DNA of 64,000 bases. Source: Cristatella mucedo. Lineage: Eukaryota; Bryozoa; Phylactolaemata; Cristatellidae. Within the stretch, counting starts at the first letter, position 1. Each line of letters begins with the position of its first letter. Of the stretch, positions 1-63,766 are shown in pieces. The stretch is from assembly GCA_009760855.2 (NCBI GenBank), contig WPIO01000031.1:1838001-1902000 (forward strand), given 5' to 3'. The position numbers were made by a program, and so were the translations under genes. Below the pieces are notes generated by a model. That model was not told where the DNA came from. It ran no database searches and saw nothing but the letters and a program-made list of their open reading frames with translations.

Positions 1-327
1 CTTCAGCCCCATACGGAAACGTTCCGCGAGCCGCGTCGAATTATGCGCGCGGTCTCCTTAGTTTCAATTAAATCAATTACATTAAATCAAATGTTACCTC
101 GCATCCTTCGAGCGAGACTGGCGGCCCTACACGTCTCCAGCTAAGCTAATATGCGAGACGCTCATTTCGAGGCTAAACAACTCTCCCGCGCGTAGCGCCC
201 GCGCGCTTAGTCGCTAGCGGAGTTACGCACACGTACGGCATGGGCCTGACGGCAGTCACCGCCGCTCTCTTGGAGTAAGGGTCTTTCTGTCGGTGAGTCA
301 GAGCGCTGAGCGCGGCTTTCTTTACAG

Positions 328-497
328 CGGTGAGCCGTAATGGCTCACTAGGTAAGGCGATTGCTTTTCACGACCTCGGCCCCGAGGTCGTGAGTTCGAA
401 TCCTGTGGTGGGCGATCCTTTGTCGCCACTGCAAGCGGTGGTGATAGCCGTCAAGGCTGTTCTGTCGCTATACAAAAAGAGGCTGCTAAATCAGCTA
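328..497 (+). mobile_element. tRNA-derived SINE, family 1
   Basis: Pol III A-box TGGCTCACTAGG (341-352) and B-box GTTCGAATCC (394-403) are followed by a non-tRNA body and a tail with CGCTATACAAAAA. Two clear relatives lie at 16146-16315 and 48965-49132. A perfect 11-bp hairpin (369-392) separates the boxes. It is not a functional tRNA, since no acceptor stem is seen. Confidence 0.85.
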
Positions 498-499
498 GT

Positions 500-1945
500 G
501 CAGCTGAAAACGAGTCTGTTGGCCGTCATCAACCGCACCAGCAACGATCTATAGGCTATCGCTAGAGCGTTTTTCTGATACGATGTTGCCGTTAGCTCTG
601 CGTCCAGAAAATCGAGAGCTGCGTCGCTGGCGTTGGCGCTTTGCAGCGCGAGATTGAGGTCTATGCACGTTGCACGCGCTGTACAGCTACCCGAACTAGC
701 GAGGGTTTCGCGACCATGGCGCACTGGATTGCGAGGCAGCGAGAGCTTGAAGCCGCAACCAAAGCGCCTCAGCGGCCCGACGATGCTTATCTATGCCTCT
801 CCTCTTACAGAAACAGTAGGCTTTGCTGGAATACGTCTCCGCTTACGGGCCAGATAAAACGGCGTCGTTTGTTTCTTGGGCCAGCTCACTAGTTGCCATG
901 GACCACCGCTGTCCGTTGCGAGTTGCCACTAGGTATTACCGCTCAGCTGCTTTATTCGTACTAGCTCCTCGCAAGCGTCACTCGTGAGGCTAAATGCGCG
1001 CTATGTTTACCTAAAAGTAATTTTTATTGATGATATTGCGAGCACTGTATGTGGATAATAACTATCATTTATGTGGATAATAACTATAATTTATCCTCGG
1101 CTCTAGCCGACAGGTTGCTTAGCTCGCGGGCACCGGCCTTGACCAATCCGACCGTCTTGCTCCTCGAGCGTTCTCTCATACCGCCCGCTCCACAGCGTCT
1201 GGCCTCTCGCACTAAACGGATATCTTTTGGCGATCGAGCATTCAGTTCGTATGCGGCGAAAGTGCGGAAAGGCTTTCGGCTTCGGTCGCTACCAACGATG
1301 ACTTTTCAGTCTCTACTCGAGATGCACCTGTTGCACCGGTCATCTTTCCTTTCACGTAGGCGAACTTGTCATTGTTTCGTTCTCCTGTGCTTTGCGTACG
1401 CACGAGTCTTACTAAGCTCGGTAGGTACTGACCGGTTGCCCCGAGTAGCTCTATTTTTAATTTAGCATGCTGACCTAGGCATGGCGATTGTTTTCCTTTG
1501 CATCCTTGCTATCTATCGTGCATCTCCACTGACCTCTGGGTAGCGATTCTCTTGTTGCGAGCTGTTAAGCACCTGAGTAGGAATTAAATTCTCTTAGGAC
1601 GCTATACGCAGACCTATCATTGCAGCACTTTGCTAGCCTTGGATGAATTTTAGCGCGAACAAGAGCTGTTCGGAGGCGAGCTAGAACTCCTTTGTCCTGG
1701 AGCAGTGAGCCAGAGAGGAGCGTCAGCGCGGTTAGAGAGCAAGAGCTTAAGAGCAAGCCAGGAAGCTCTGAGACCGGCGGTGGCGATTCGGCCTTTAGAA
1801 TTGGTCCGATACCCGCGGAAGCTGCTGATTGATGTTGGCTGGCCTGTCAACCTCCGCCTTCACTCGGTCCAAGAAAGAATCGTCTGGAACCCATTCGCTA
1901 TTCAAGCTGGACAGAGGGGACATTCCAGTGGCCTAGTGCGGTATT
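500..1945. other. 3' flank of the transporter gene, no gene seen
   Basis: CpG-rich unique-looking sequence. Open frames up to 138 codons show no recognisable protein. The only structure is a 22-bp tandem duplication (1049-1092). Confidence 0.5.
1049..1092. repeat. 22-bp tandem duplication
   Basis: Two adjacent copies beginning ATGTGGATAATAACTAT, differing at one position near the end. Confidence 0.85.
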
Positions 1946-1949
1946 AGTT

Positions 1950-2620
1950 CCTTACAGTAATGGGCCATGGTGTCGGGCCCAATACCACTAAGCTCTTGCC
2001 CCATTGTCTCAGCCAAGTATTTAAGAGTCGAGCGACGCTCGCTCTGGGTCTTTTTGTCTGTGGTCTTCTGTGTTTGGTCCGGCTCCGCCGTCGGACTCGT
2101 TTTCTCTGGAAGCGAGGGAGGAGGGCGGGCTGTTCGCCAGCGATTGACGGAACAGGACGAGACAGCGCGCTAGGAGGATTCGGTGGACTCCACCGAATAC
2201 GGTCGTATCGCGCCCAAGCTGGCATTTTGTGTTTCTTTCGTGTTTTGTGTGTGCGCGCTAGCACGTGGTCTCGGCATAGGGATTTGCCGGTGCGAGCTAG
2301 ACGTAGTTGGCGTGTTTGGGGTATTCCCTCGGCACAGGTGGGAACGGATTCCTAGTTCACCGGTTAGGGTTTAGGGTCCGGGTCACGCTTAGTGTGGAGG
2401 AGTATTCCCTCCGCAAGAGTGTTGGTGTAGCTGAGAACGTGCGAGGAGTGTGGAGATAAAGCTGAACTAGACGCGCAGCGACTTTGTGCGCTTGCGAATA
2501 AAGTTCAGTAAAATCCCCAATTTGTGTGTCTCGCTTTCCAATTCACGCCGCGGACTCACGACCCCCTTTAGTAACGGTAAGCAGGTCAGCGCCAGAAACG
2601 CTCGTTTCGTGGCGGCCAGC
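1950..2620 (+). repeat. LTR-like CpG-rich block (weak)
   Basis: A TATA-like GTATTTAAGAG near 2018 and an AATAAA near 2497 about 480 bp downstream are arranged like the U3-R of a retroviral-type LTR. No TG...CA ends or target duplication could be set, so this is only suggestive. Confidence 0.2.
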
Positions 2621-3179
2621 TTATTGCGCGTAGGCGCGCACCGAACGGCATCAGGCGATAGGCTACGCCGCTACGTAAGCGGCAGGTCAAGCTTACCCCG
2701 CCGAGCCTTCGGCGTTACATTTTTCGGCGTTACATCATTGCAGTCCTTGTCCGTGGCAAAATAATGTAAAACAATATGTTCTACAATATTTCAGGCACCA
2801 AAAAGTTAAAGGTTTTTTCTTTTACATTTGGTGCATGCGGAAGAAAGCGCAGCTATATTCGGCTTTTTATTCTGAAAGGGGCGGGACATTTTCTGCATGA
2901 CGTACTTACTCCGGTGGGTTCAGGTTGCGCATACTTAAGTTTAAGATTGGGCTCCTGAAAAAATCTAGCCATTTGTCGTGTTTGGGATTCGCGTCAATCT
3001 TTTGAACGTGGAGACTTTTAAAAACTTCATTTCATAGTAGTGATTGCTAGCACGTTTGCATGGTGTAAAAAAAGTGCATATATCGAGTTATAACCGGTAC
3101 TAACGCAGTAGCTAGAGGAGCTAGAAGCTGAACACGGATTTCAGATAGCACGATCGGTACTAGCAACACCGGCTGGATT
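2620..3179. other. intergenic sequence, nothing recognised
   Basis: The only structure seen is a short local repeat of a CGGCGTTACAT motif near 2710-2735. No coding signal or known repeat was identified. Confidence 0.5.
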
Positions 3180-3187
3180 AACTAGAG

Positions 3188-3374
3188 CAGCGGTTCCCAA
3201 CCTATGGGTCACGACCCCTTTGGGAGTCGAACGACCCTTTCACAGAGGTCGCCTAAGACTATCGAAAAGCGCGCATTTCCACATTTTGCACGCAATAACT
3301 TTATGGTTGGGCGTCGCCACAGCATGAGGAACTGCATTAAAGAGTCGCGGCATCAGGAAGGTTGAGAGCCACTG
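3188..3374. mobile_element. SPIN-like non-autonomous hAT element
   Basis: The element is 187 bp. Its terminal inverted repeats are CAGCGGTTCCCAACCT and, inverted at the right end, CAGTGGCTCTCAACCT. A perfect 8-bp target duplication AACTAGAG lies on both sides (3180-3187 and 3375-3382) and fits the Buster-type nnnTAnnn pattern. Internal blocks GGGTCACGACCCCTTTGGGA, AACGACCCTTTCACAGAGG, TCGCCTAAGACTATCGAAAA and CATGAGGAACTGCATTAAAG resemble the SPIN_NA family known from horizontal transfer among animals. The family name is from memory; the hAT class follows from the ends. Confidence 0.8.
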
Positions 3375-3384
3375 AACTAGAGGC

Positions 3385-4130
3385 TGCAGAATCGTTTCCT
3401 GCTGGCGGCGAGCTGCTTCCGTTCTCGGTTCCTCGTCAGACGGCGTTCGACCGCATTTCCCAATGGGTGATTGCTTTCCTTGACCTCTGAATTTAAATCC
3501 GAGCCCATTCTAAGGACGTCATTGGCAAGTAGCCACGACGCGCGCATTTATTTTTACTAAGCCGTGTCAGGCGACACATTTCTGAGCTTACTGCCCAAAA
3601 ACCGGCGACTCGCGAAGCCTCTCAGATTTGTGCCTCATTGCGGCAAGCTGTTTGAATAGAATTTTGTTATGCTGATAGAGCTAGTATGATGCGTTTTTCC
3701 TGTTGCTTCCTTTTCGCGGCCCGACCAGGGCCGCGAAGTTTTGTTGCTTATTTAAATTGAACGGTTGAATTATTAGCTGCCGCTGCAGCAGCGGCGCTTG
3801 AGCCAGTCACACTAATGCTGAAAAATTTTCCCACGCCACTGACGAAGCACCGGAAGTAATTCAAAACCTCTTTTAATTTCAGTCAATGACAGGCCACGCT
3901 TTGACTTTTTCGCTCATTCTTTCGGTGCCTCCAACGTGGCAGGACAGACGAGCTTCATTCCTCACAAGCAATGCTAGCTTAAGTATACAATTCATAGTAG
4001 AATTACGTAAATTATTATAGGTAGCTATGCATAAGCCTCTACGCTTAGTTCATTCAGTTTCAGCTACTCGTACGTGTAAAGAGACGGCTATTACTAGCCG
4101 ATCCCGATTAATTAAAGAGAGATGTCCGTT
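3385..4130. other. intergenic sequence, nothing recognised
   Basis: No coding signal. A short palindromic GGCCCGACCAGGGCCGC lies at about 3718-3735. Confidence 0.45.
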
Positions 4131-4132
4131 AA

Positions 4133-4556
4133 GCGGCAAGATGGCGGCTCCCGACCTTGGCTAGCGAATCCGAGCGGACGGCTCCTGCTGCTAGGCGCGA
4201 GACATGACGCTAGCCAATCGGAGCACAGCGTTCATGAATCGCAGGTGAAAGGAGATCCTGTTCGAGTTAACGTTTGACTTGAGTTAAGTATTACAGGTTG
4301 CTGAGTACGGTTGTGCACCCTCTATTAATTGAAATCCGCCACGCGGCAAGATGGCGCCCCCCCCCCGACCTCGGCTAGCGACTAAGAGCGTAGCGTTATT
4401 GCGGCTAGGCGCGAGACAAAGCGCTACCCAATCAAAGCGCAGTGTTCCTGAGAAGCACAAGAATGGAATTCCTGTCTCAACTTTGGCTAGCGAATCAGAG
4501 CGCAGCGTTCCTGCTGCTAGGCAGGAGTTCCTGTTCGAGTTAACGTGTGACTTTAG
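4133..4556 (+). repeat. cluster of diverged repeats carrying YY1-like motifs
   Basis: Related units begin at 4133 and 4343 (GCGGCAAGATGGCG) and a partial unit at about 4475. They share TTGGCTAGCGAATC, GCTGCTAGGCGCGAGACA and CTGTTCGAGTTAACG. The AAGATGGCGGC core matches the YY1 consensus. It could be a MITE or a local duplication. Confidence 0.6.
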
Positions 4557-4569
4557 GTAAGAATAACGC

Positions 4570-5770
4570 GTAAGCCAGTCTACAGACTCACCCGCTGACA
4601 AAAACCTAGTGAACCGAGAGGCAATAGACGTGTAAATTCATGCACCGTATTTCTATTGTGACGCAGCGAAGCGAGTCCACAGGCTCACTCTTTAATTATT
4701 GAATAGACAGATGCTACTCATCCGCGACCGGATGCCGGTTTACTATGGCTAGGCGTTAGGGTCCGGATGAGCAGCCTACGCCTGCACCTCAGGCTATGGG
4801 TCCGGCAGTGGGAGGACGTAAATGCCCGGCTCTTGCGTGACTAGGGGTCAGCGGCGTGCCTGAGCCTGTCAAGTGCCCGCGTGAAAGTAAGAGTGAATGA
4901 AAACCTAGTAACGAAGGTTACAGTGCGCTGCGGTTCGTTCTAAGGAACAATCCGGAACTCGGCATTTTATTTCATACAACGAGTACACCAGTGGCGGCAT
5001 ACGACATTGACCCACGGAAACTGTAGTTCCTGGACCGTTGTTGTGTGACTGCACCGTGGCTTCTCATTTGAACTTTGAAAGTTCAACGTGAACAAATTAA
5101 TCAGAAGGAAGTCTGAATTCCGGCCCGGACGACTAGCCACTACTTATTGTGAATAGAATAGACCATTATTTCTATTCCCACTGAGGGAAACTATCGCTCG
5201 ATTACAAAGAAAACGATGAGAGAGACATCAACGCTCGGCAAAGAAAGCGATGAGCCGCAGGACTTAACTAAGTACAAGTAACTTCGGAAAACAAAGCTTG
5301 AAAGTCCGCTGGTATTTATTTCGAGTTGCACGTGCCGGGTTAGTGATTCTCTATTTTCAGATTCTGCAGCGCTTTTGGTTGACTTTTTAGAGTAGCTTTT
5401 CCGAAAGTTCTAATGTTTTACATTATTTGCGAATATTTTGTTATTTAAATCGTAAAGGAATTATGTTTAAAGTCCCCATGGCTTTACCTTTAGTAAAGGC
5501 AACGTAGTACTCCGTTAACCAGACTAAGGAAACTTTTGGAACTTCCACTCAGTCCATCTATTGCTGGTCCATCGAAGACGTTTGAATAAATTATTGTAGA
5601 CCAGCTAAACTCACATTAAAAAATAAAACATAGCACGGAAATTGTAGTGCAGTTTCAGAGAAAATTACTTCCCATAGTCAGCACGAACGTACGACTGAAT
5701 AGAGATCTTCTCAAGAAATACTGACTTAGGCAGAGTCTCTCCTCTAGTTCAGCTGGATCTCTCCAAACCT
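4570..5770. other. intergenic sequence, nothing recognised
   Basis: No open frame of interest. The region holds no clear tRNA, SINE or TIR that I could see. Confidence 0.45.
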
Positions 5771-5774
5771 TTTG

Positions 5775-6300
5775 ACGCTGCTGATCGTTAACTAAATTGA
5801 CACCGTCCAGCAATTTTTTAGGTTCTACCTTACATGAGAAATTTCAGATATAGGTGCCAGCGGCCAAAGATCACCGAACGAGGTTGTTGGGGAAGTAGTA
5901 CCCCACTGATCTCTTCTATTTCTACTTCAATAACTAATTTTCATAATGCATATTTACTTCTGGCTTACGTACTCGCAAAACATATCGTAGGCTTTCGTAG
6001 AAGTTATGCCGACGGCATACACCTGTATCTGTGCTTTGATTTCTTTCTCCCTTCCAGTAATCTCAAACTCTCTTAACTTCCTTGCCGCATGTATAGCCAA
6101 CAGTCAAGCTTGGAGGGCAGCAACGTTCTCAAGTTTTGTTACGATAGAACCCAACTTACTTGCAATGGACCCACCTCATAGCACGCAGAAACTGGAAAGG
6201 CAAACCCTCAAAATAGGCTCGATCTCCTGCTATCTATTCAGGGTCCCACGAGTAACTGGGATACTCCCGTCTCCACAACAAACGTCACGACACTAGGGTT
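5775..6300 (+). mobile_element. decayed CR1/L2-type LINE fragment (family B)
   Basis: Frameshifted reverse-transcriptase remnants include YADGIHLYLCF, a degraded form of the YADDTQLYLS catalytic region, then NSQAWRAATFSSF and FVTIEPNLL. The same segment recurs around 27.6 and 46.7 kb. Confidence 0.55.
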
Positions 6301-6309
6301 CTGATTCCA

Positions 6310-6560
6310 AATTAAACAAAATGATGTTACGGGTTTACCCATCAAATTTCATGCAACTGCGCTTTGTCGCTCTATGATCACAAACGACCCGGGCCAGCCG
6401 GCCTTTTTACACACTCGAACCGAGATAAAGGTGCAATTTCCACAAAATTCGTTGCCCAACTGCCCGTTTGATTCCAAATTATAGGGAAGAGTTGCCAAGT
6501 TTAGCCACCAAATTTCACGCGATTTTGTCCTCATTCTATGTTCATTTGTAGGTTGGCCGA
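6310..6560. repeat. dispersed repeat with GTTTACC...CAAATTTCA motif
   Basis: The string GGGTTTACCCATCAAATTTC recurs in diverged form inside this block (near 6505) and in intron 13 (near 38290), each time followed by TTTGTC/TTTTCTC-type text. An unclassified repeat. Confidence 0.3.
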
Positions 6561-7530
6561 GATGCGAGCCCTTGCTTTAGTGGGCCTAGGTCGACCTGTC
6601 TCGTGGATTCAGCCTAGTAGAAAAGATCTAGATAAATGGAATCCGAGGAGGGGACCCATTAGTTAACCACGAGCAAAGAGTGGAGGTTATCTGACAGCGA
6701 GATCTACTCTGGCTAGAGCGGAGTTTTGGGCAGACGATGCGGTCAGGATGTGGACCAACTTATCCGCTGCATTAACCAAGGCGCTAGGCCGGTAGGCTGC
6801 CGATAGAACGCCATCAGCCCTCTAATACGCTCCATTAACTTTGGCTCGAGGCTGGTAGACAGGCACCGGAATGCCATCAGCCGAAGGTTTGGAGCGAATT
6901 AATAAAATGAATAAACCAGACGCAAAGCGTTGGGTCCGAGAGAATAACAACTACTCCCGAGTTCAGATGGGAGAGAATAAAAGTACGACCACGGACAGAG
7001 CTCGGAGCTGCAGTTTCAGTAGCTCAAACGAGAGACTACATTTCGAGAGCGAGAACCTATGACAAAGAACAGCCAAGTGTCACTTAGACTTCGCCGTTGT
7101 GTTAGGACGGCCACTCTGTTAGCCCTCGCATCCTAAGTGCTGTAGCCAGCCGCCTTCGGGGTCGGGACCATCGCTAGCGATCACAGGCATACGGGAAGGT
7201 TTTCATACCCGGGCCTCGGAGTTGGATAGTTTAACTTAGCCGGACCGATTTGAGCCGCCGCTTAAGTCGCTTGCTCCGGAGTGTAACCACTACGAACCTG
7301 TCCATAATAAACTGTCACTTTCGGAGACCAGTTGTGGTCGCGTGCATTTTAACCACACTACAGCGCTGCAATGCATGGTCTACTGGCACACCACCGGGGA
7401 AATGATGATTTCGCGGTTACATATACATAGATAGGACAAATATGGAGAAGATAAAGTACATTTGCCTCTTGATTTACACTTTACAGGCATGAATAAAATG
7501 CCCTTTCCAAGTTCTAAAAGTGATCAACTT
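6560..7530. other. intergenic sequence, nothing recognised
   Basis: CpG-containing flank without coding or repeat signals that I recognise. Short open frames only. Confidence 0.45.
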
Positions 7531-7534
7531 GATG

Positions 7535-7540
7535 TTTATT
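7535..7540 (-). terminator. candidate polyadenylation signal of the ABCC1-like gene
   Basis: AATAAA on the minus strand about 610 nt past the stop codon, the first exact match found downstream by eye. The 3' UTR end is inferred only. Confidence 0.3.
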
Positions 7541-8151
7541 TATCAATTAAAATCAATCTCATAGAGGAAGCGTCTGTGACCAATAAATTCACGGAAATGT
7601 ATCCAATCGTATGTTCACGATCAATTCTGACATCGAAGCTCTAGCACAGGTCTGAGCTCAGGCCTCTTAGGCACCATCAACAATGAAAGTGCAAACTGTA
7701 ATAGCACTTCATCTTATAACTATTGTCATAAACCAGATAGAAAGGCGGCTCTACGAAAGTATCACACGAGTTGCGTTTTGAACCGTGTTTTACCAGGTTA
7801 TATACGATCAAGAATGAGCCTACAAACAGAATTGGGCATGCCTGAAACCAGTATCAAACCAGGGTGCAAAATATCCAGACAGGCATGCCGAGGAGCCGTG
7901 GGACTTACAGCCTCTTTGGAACGACCAACAACTCGGCATTCGACATGCCCTTCAGATCACAAGGACCTGCCAAGGTCACGGCTAAACCACAATGGAAAGT
8001 TCCTACACAGGAACAAAATACTGCGATCTAGAACCATGATCAGATTTGCGAACATATCATGAAATTCTTATGGGGCACATGTTGCGATTTCAATTCACGG
8101 GTCAAGACTCTAGCAACAATAACAGTGGTGCTACAGCACAGCTGGCAGTGC

Positions 8152-60505
<52,354 letters not shown>

Positions 60506-61238
60506 AGCGGGCGACGCCGAGCTGTCAAGTAACTAGCAAAAGCCCGGCCCGCCACCTGGTGGTGACAAAGTGCGCAGACCCGCCTTCTGAGATAAAGTCG
60601 CACGGCTAAAGACCGGGCCCAACCCATTCGTAAACCGTGTGATGCAATAGGTAAAATCCGCTGCGGTTTTAACTGTCAAGAATGAGTCATGCCACATTGG
60701 TATCCGATTTTTTCCGGCTTTTCATTCAGCGCCATGATTACTGTCTTTTTTTCTATTTGGTTATCACTGCAAACGTAGCGAAATAGTTACGTACTCGGGG
60801 GGCGTGTCCCGTTGAAGCGCGTGTACATGAACCACTGTTTCAAGTCCTGCTTAGAGTTACACTATTTTCAACAATTTTTTGTAAAATATATGTAAATAAA
60901 TAAATATATATTAATGTTGTGTTCATTTGAATGATTTCGCAAGGGTAGAGAGCTTGTGAGCATTCTAAATTATAACATGCAACCCGGGTCAGTGAACACC
61001 TTCTCATTGGTCAATTTTAGCTCCACCTCTAAACAGTTAAAATTGGTCAGCTGTGTCGCTACCGCTGAACTTACCTAGGGTTTCAGCCGTGTTGCGACGG
61101 CCCAGATTGGCTGGCCGTGGTAATGCATAGAAGCGCCGTCGTAGTCCTGTTTGATACGATTCGGCGTCATCCAGTATCATTTTCCACCAAAAATATGTAT
61201 TTTAAGCTATTTGCGCGTAAAAAAGTGCGGCGTACACC
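60506..61238. promoter_or_regulatory. presumed 5' flank and promoter region of the ABCC1-like gene
   Basis: This is the sequence just upstream of the start codon on the minus strand. An in-frame TAG precedes the ATG at 60505. The region is moderately CpG-rich. I see no convincing TATA box, so the extent of 5' UTR and promoter is not defined. Confidence 0.3.
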
Positions 61239-61466
61239 ATGACGCTGCATTTGCTGAGTCTCGGTTGCATCTTGGCGTCGTACGTAGTTAGCCAGTGCTC
61301 CGGTGAGCAATGTCAGCCTTACTACAAAGAGAAATGGTCGTTGGTATATTTATGCGAAATTATTGCGGGTCTTGTGAATGGTGCTATGCGTCGTGAGATA
61401 GAGTGCTTAGTAGAAACCATCCGCTGGTCAGTGTGTCAACTAGGAATACGTCGTGTTACACGATAA
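61239..61466 (+). CDS. small open reading frame with signal-peptide-like start, unproven
   Basis: This ORF is 75 codons. It starts MTLHLLSLGCILASYVVSQC, which looks like a hydrophobic signal peptide, and continues with several Cys. It points away from the ABCC1-like start, and a good donor (CCG|GTGAGC) lies within it. It matches no family I recognise and may be chance. Confidence 0.15.
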   Translation: MTLHLLSLGCILASYVVSQCSGEQCQPYYKEKWSLVYLCEIIAGLVNGAMRREIECLVETIRWSVCQLGIRRVTR

Positions 61467-61639
61467 TTGCCAAGTGGCCCGAGAGAAAAATGATGCATGC
61501 AGTGGCGAAGCCAAAGGGGAGGGAAAGTTGCCCTCGCCCTAGTCTAGCCGGGCCACCGGGTATTATCCGGTACGGCGCTTCTAATCCGCGAGGTACAGCA
61601 TAGGAAAGGCTAATAACGTCCGTGGGTTGTCCCCGCCCG

Positions 61640-61815
61640 GCGTAATAATAATAATAATAATAATTAACTTGATAAAGCGCCCTCAGAGAACTCAATCTCT
61701 CTCTAGGCGCTTTAAATTTGCTGTAAAGTGAAATTCAATTGAATGGTAAGTAAAATCATGCTTGAAAAACAAACGAGATGAATAATATGGTTAGGGGTGA
61801 CATGCACAGAGTCAC
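61640..61815 (-). mobile_element. ATT-tailed dispersed repeat (LINE B 3' end)
   Basis: TAATAATAATAATAATAATT, hairpin arm GATAAAGCGCCCTCAGAGAA, then CATTTCACTTTACAGC-type text on the minus strand. Truncated at the CACCCCTAACC segment. Confidence 0.75.
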
Positions 61816-62086
61816 CACCGAGTGGTGCGTTGCAGCAGCAGCAGCCAGGAAGGGAACGGTAGCAGCTGTCGCAACAACCACCTGCCTTATTTCTGGCACA
61901 CACTACAAAGGCACAAAGCTCGTTTTCTTCCTGGTCGTTCTCTCCTCACCAGCATAATGTAAGGTTGAGGAAAAAGTTCGTGCGCCTTGATTTTAATGGG
62001 AATTTAATGAACTAATAACTTAATAACGATTTAGTGAAGAAAAAGACGCATGAAGTTTTCCCCAAACCTTATTATTGTAACTGCAG

Positions 62087-62308
62087 TGCGCTAGAACAGC
62101 CAGATTATCACTGCATATTAATCGCGGTTCCTGAATTCAAACGGTTAGTAACCGTTTGTGTGATAATCAATCCAGTTCAATTGTGCTCTACGCTTTATGA
62201 GAGGCGGCAGAAGTTGCAATCTAGATGTCTGGTCGGGCAGTTGATAAGCGCTCTAGGCGCTGTAGGAGATTTTTTGTACGTCATGGCCACGGATATGAGC
62301 TCTTTATC
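62087..62308 (+). CDS. candidate internal exon, weakly TMEM86 (lysoplasmalogenase)-like
   Basis: The acceptor TTGTAACTGCAG|T and donor TATC|GTAAGG bound a 222-nt open stretch with matching phases (2 in, 2 out). It encodes EFKRLVTVCVIINPVQL, then RCLVGQLISALGAVGDFLYV. The second part resembles the helix 'VGL.FSAVGD.FL' of the TMEM86/YhhN family, and the first resembles its 'IKCLPI.CL' helix. No neighbouring exons were found in the remaining 1.7 kb or in 61.2-62.0 kb. Confidence 0.3.
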
Positions 62309-62679
62309 GTAAGGTACGAGCGCTCTTCTTAGCTGCAGTGTTCCGCTACATCGTGCATCAGTGATGCACCTGCAAGCGGCTTGCTGTGATCCAGGGTTAA
62401 GGCGTCCCCGGTACTCACAGCGCCTCGCCAGGAACGACTAGCTCCGTTACGAGTGCTGTGTTGGCTGCCTGGTTCTGTCCGGGCCTGGAAGCCGCTTCAC
62501 CCCGTTTTCGACGCTTTGAATCGGAAGTGGTCAACAATTGTGGAGGACCCTCAGCAGCAGTCGTCGTCAAGTGCTAGTCTCATTGCAGTGACTTGAACTG
62601 GAAGATGGATTTCTTAACAGATGCGGTTGAGTTGCCTACTAAAAGATTTTGAGTATTCGAATGTTGGAGTAACTGCTTG

Positions 62680-62935
62680 CACTGCCGACTATGACTCATC
62701 CTTTTCAGCGGTCCTGAGCTGATACTTCTATGCTACTCACTACCTCAACTGCTCTCCTGACTCTGCTATGCTTCCCACTTTCTCTTTGTTTCGTGAGACG
62801 AAGTCTGTTGGCCACCGAATGCGTACCGAAAGCCGCTCAGACTGTGGGTGCGCTATACAAAACTCTCCTGCGTAACGCCCATATGGTCTTTATGACTTTG
62901 TGGAGTTACAGACGGAGATACATTATCTTACATTA
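62680..62935 (+). mobile_element. LINE family A, 3' end only
   Basis: Encodes CTADYDSSFSAVLS, FYATHYLNCSPDSAMLPTFS, then the family C-terminus and 3' UTR ending ACATTATCTTACATTAC. Confidence 0.88.
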
Positions 62936-62939
62936 CTGC

Positions 62940-63760
62940 CACACATAGGGATTCAGAAAAATGCCCAGCTAAATTTTTTCAAATTTTGAAGCCGTGCTTA
63001 ACCAAAATTAAGTAAATCGACGAAAAGCTTCATTCAGACCTTGAGCGAATTATAAATAGCTTTCAAATAGCTTCATATGCAGTGTAGCTTTGTGCCTTGA
63101 AAATTCCATAACTTAGCCAAAACTGCATGGATCAAGATGAAATTTTCAAACATGAGTTCAGATCTGCCTATAAACCTAAGGCAGTAGTTCTTTTCTGATT
63201 TTGGTTGGATAAGCTTTGCTAAATATGTCATCAAACGTCCTTGAACATTTTATTTTGCTATCGTTGACATGTATCGTGAAAATTCTGAAAGATGCTCTAT
63301 AAAAAATACTTGATTATTGGACCAAACTGCTCAGTCTTTTCTCAACTTTTACACTAAGGCATACAGTGTTTTTTGTATAACGTATGCCTAAATACAGATG
63401 TAATATACAAATAAAATCGCTATGCTTCCAAAAAAAACTTCCTTACTTCTATGGGTACGACAATTATAGTTTAAAATTCTCGGTTTTGCTATAGCCACGG
63501 TGCTGATGTCAGGTTCGCACACACAGCAAGCGTTGTGCCGCTACTCGAATGAGCGAGGGTTAAGCGGATATGAACTACATATTAGAACATAGAAGTGTTA
63601 CACTATATGCCTTTAATGAAAATTTAAGTTTATGTTATTGCTGTGTAAGAGAATATCAAGTGATTGTCCATGTTTTATTGACATTGCATCAGGAGGCTGG
63701 TTGCGGCCAGCGAACGCATTTTGCTACGTGGGTGGAAAAGTCTGTTAGAAAATAGCAAAC
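62940..63760. other. AT-rich upstream flank, nothing recognised
   Basis: No exon, tRNA-like box or known repeat recognised. Confidence 0.4.
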
Positions 63761-63766
63761 ACTTAC

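Noticed and set aside
328-403. Functional tRNA gene
   Set aside because: A and B boxes are present, but no acceptor stem pairing or proper anticodon arm; related copies share a long non-tRNA tail, so it is a SINE.
1049-1465. 138-codon plus-strand frame
   Set aside because: Starts in a tandem duplication, has no domain, and composition is not protein-like.
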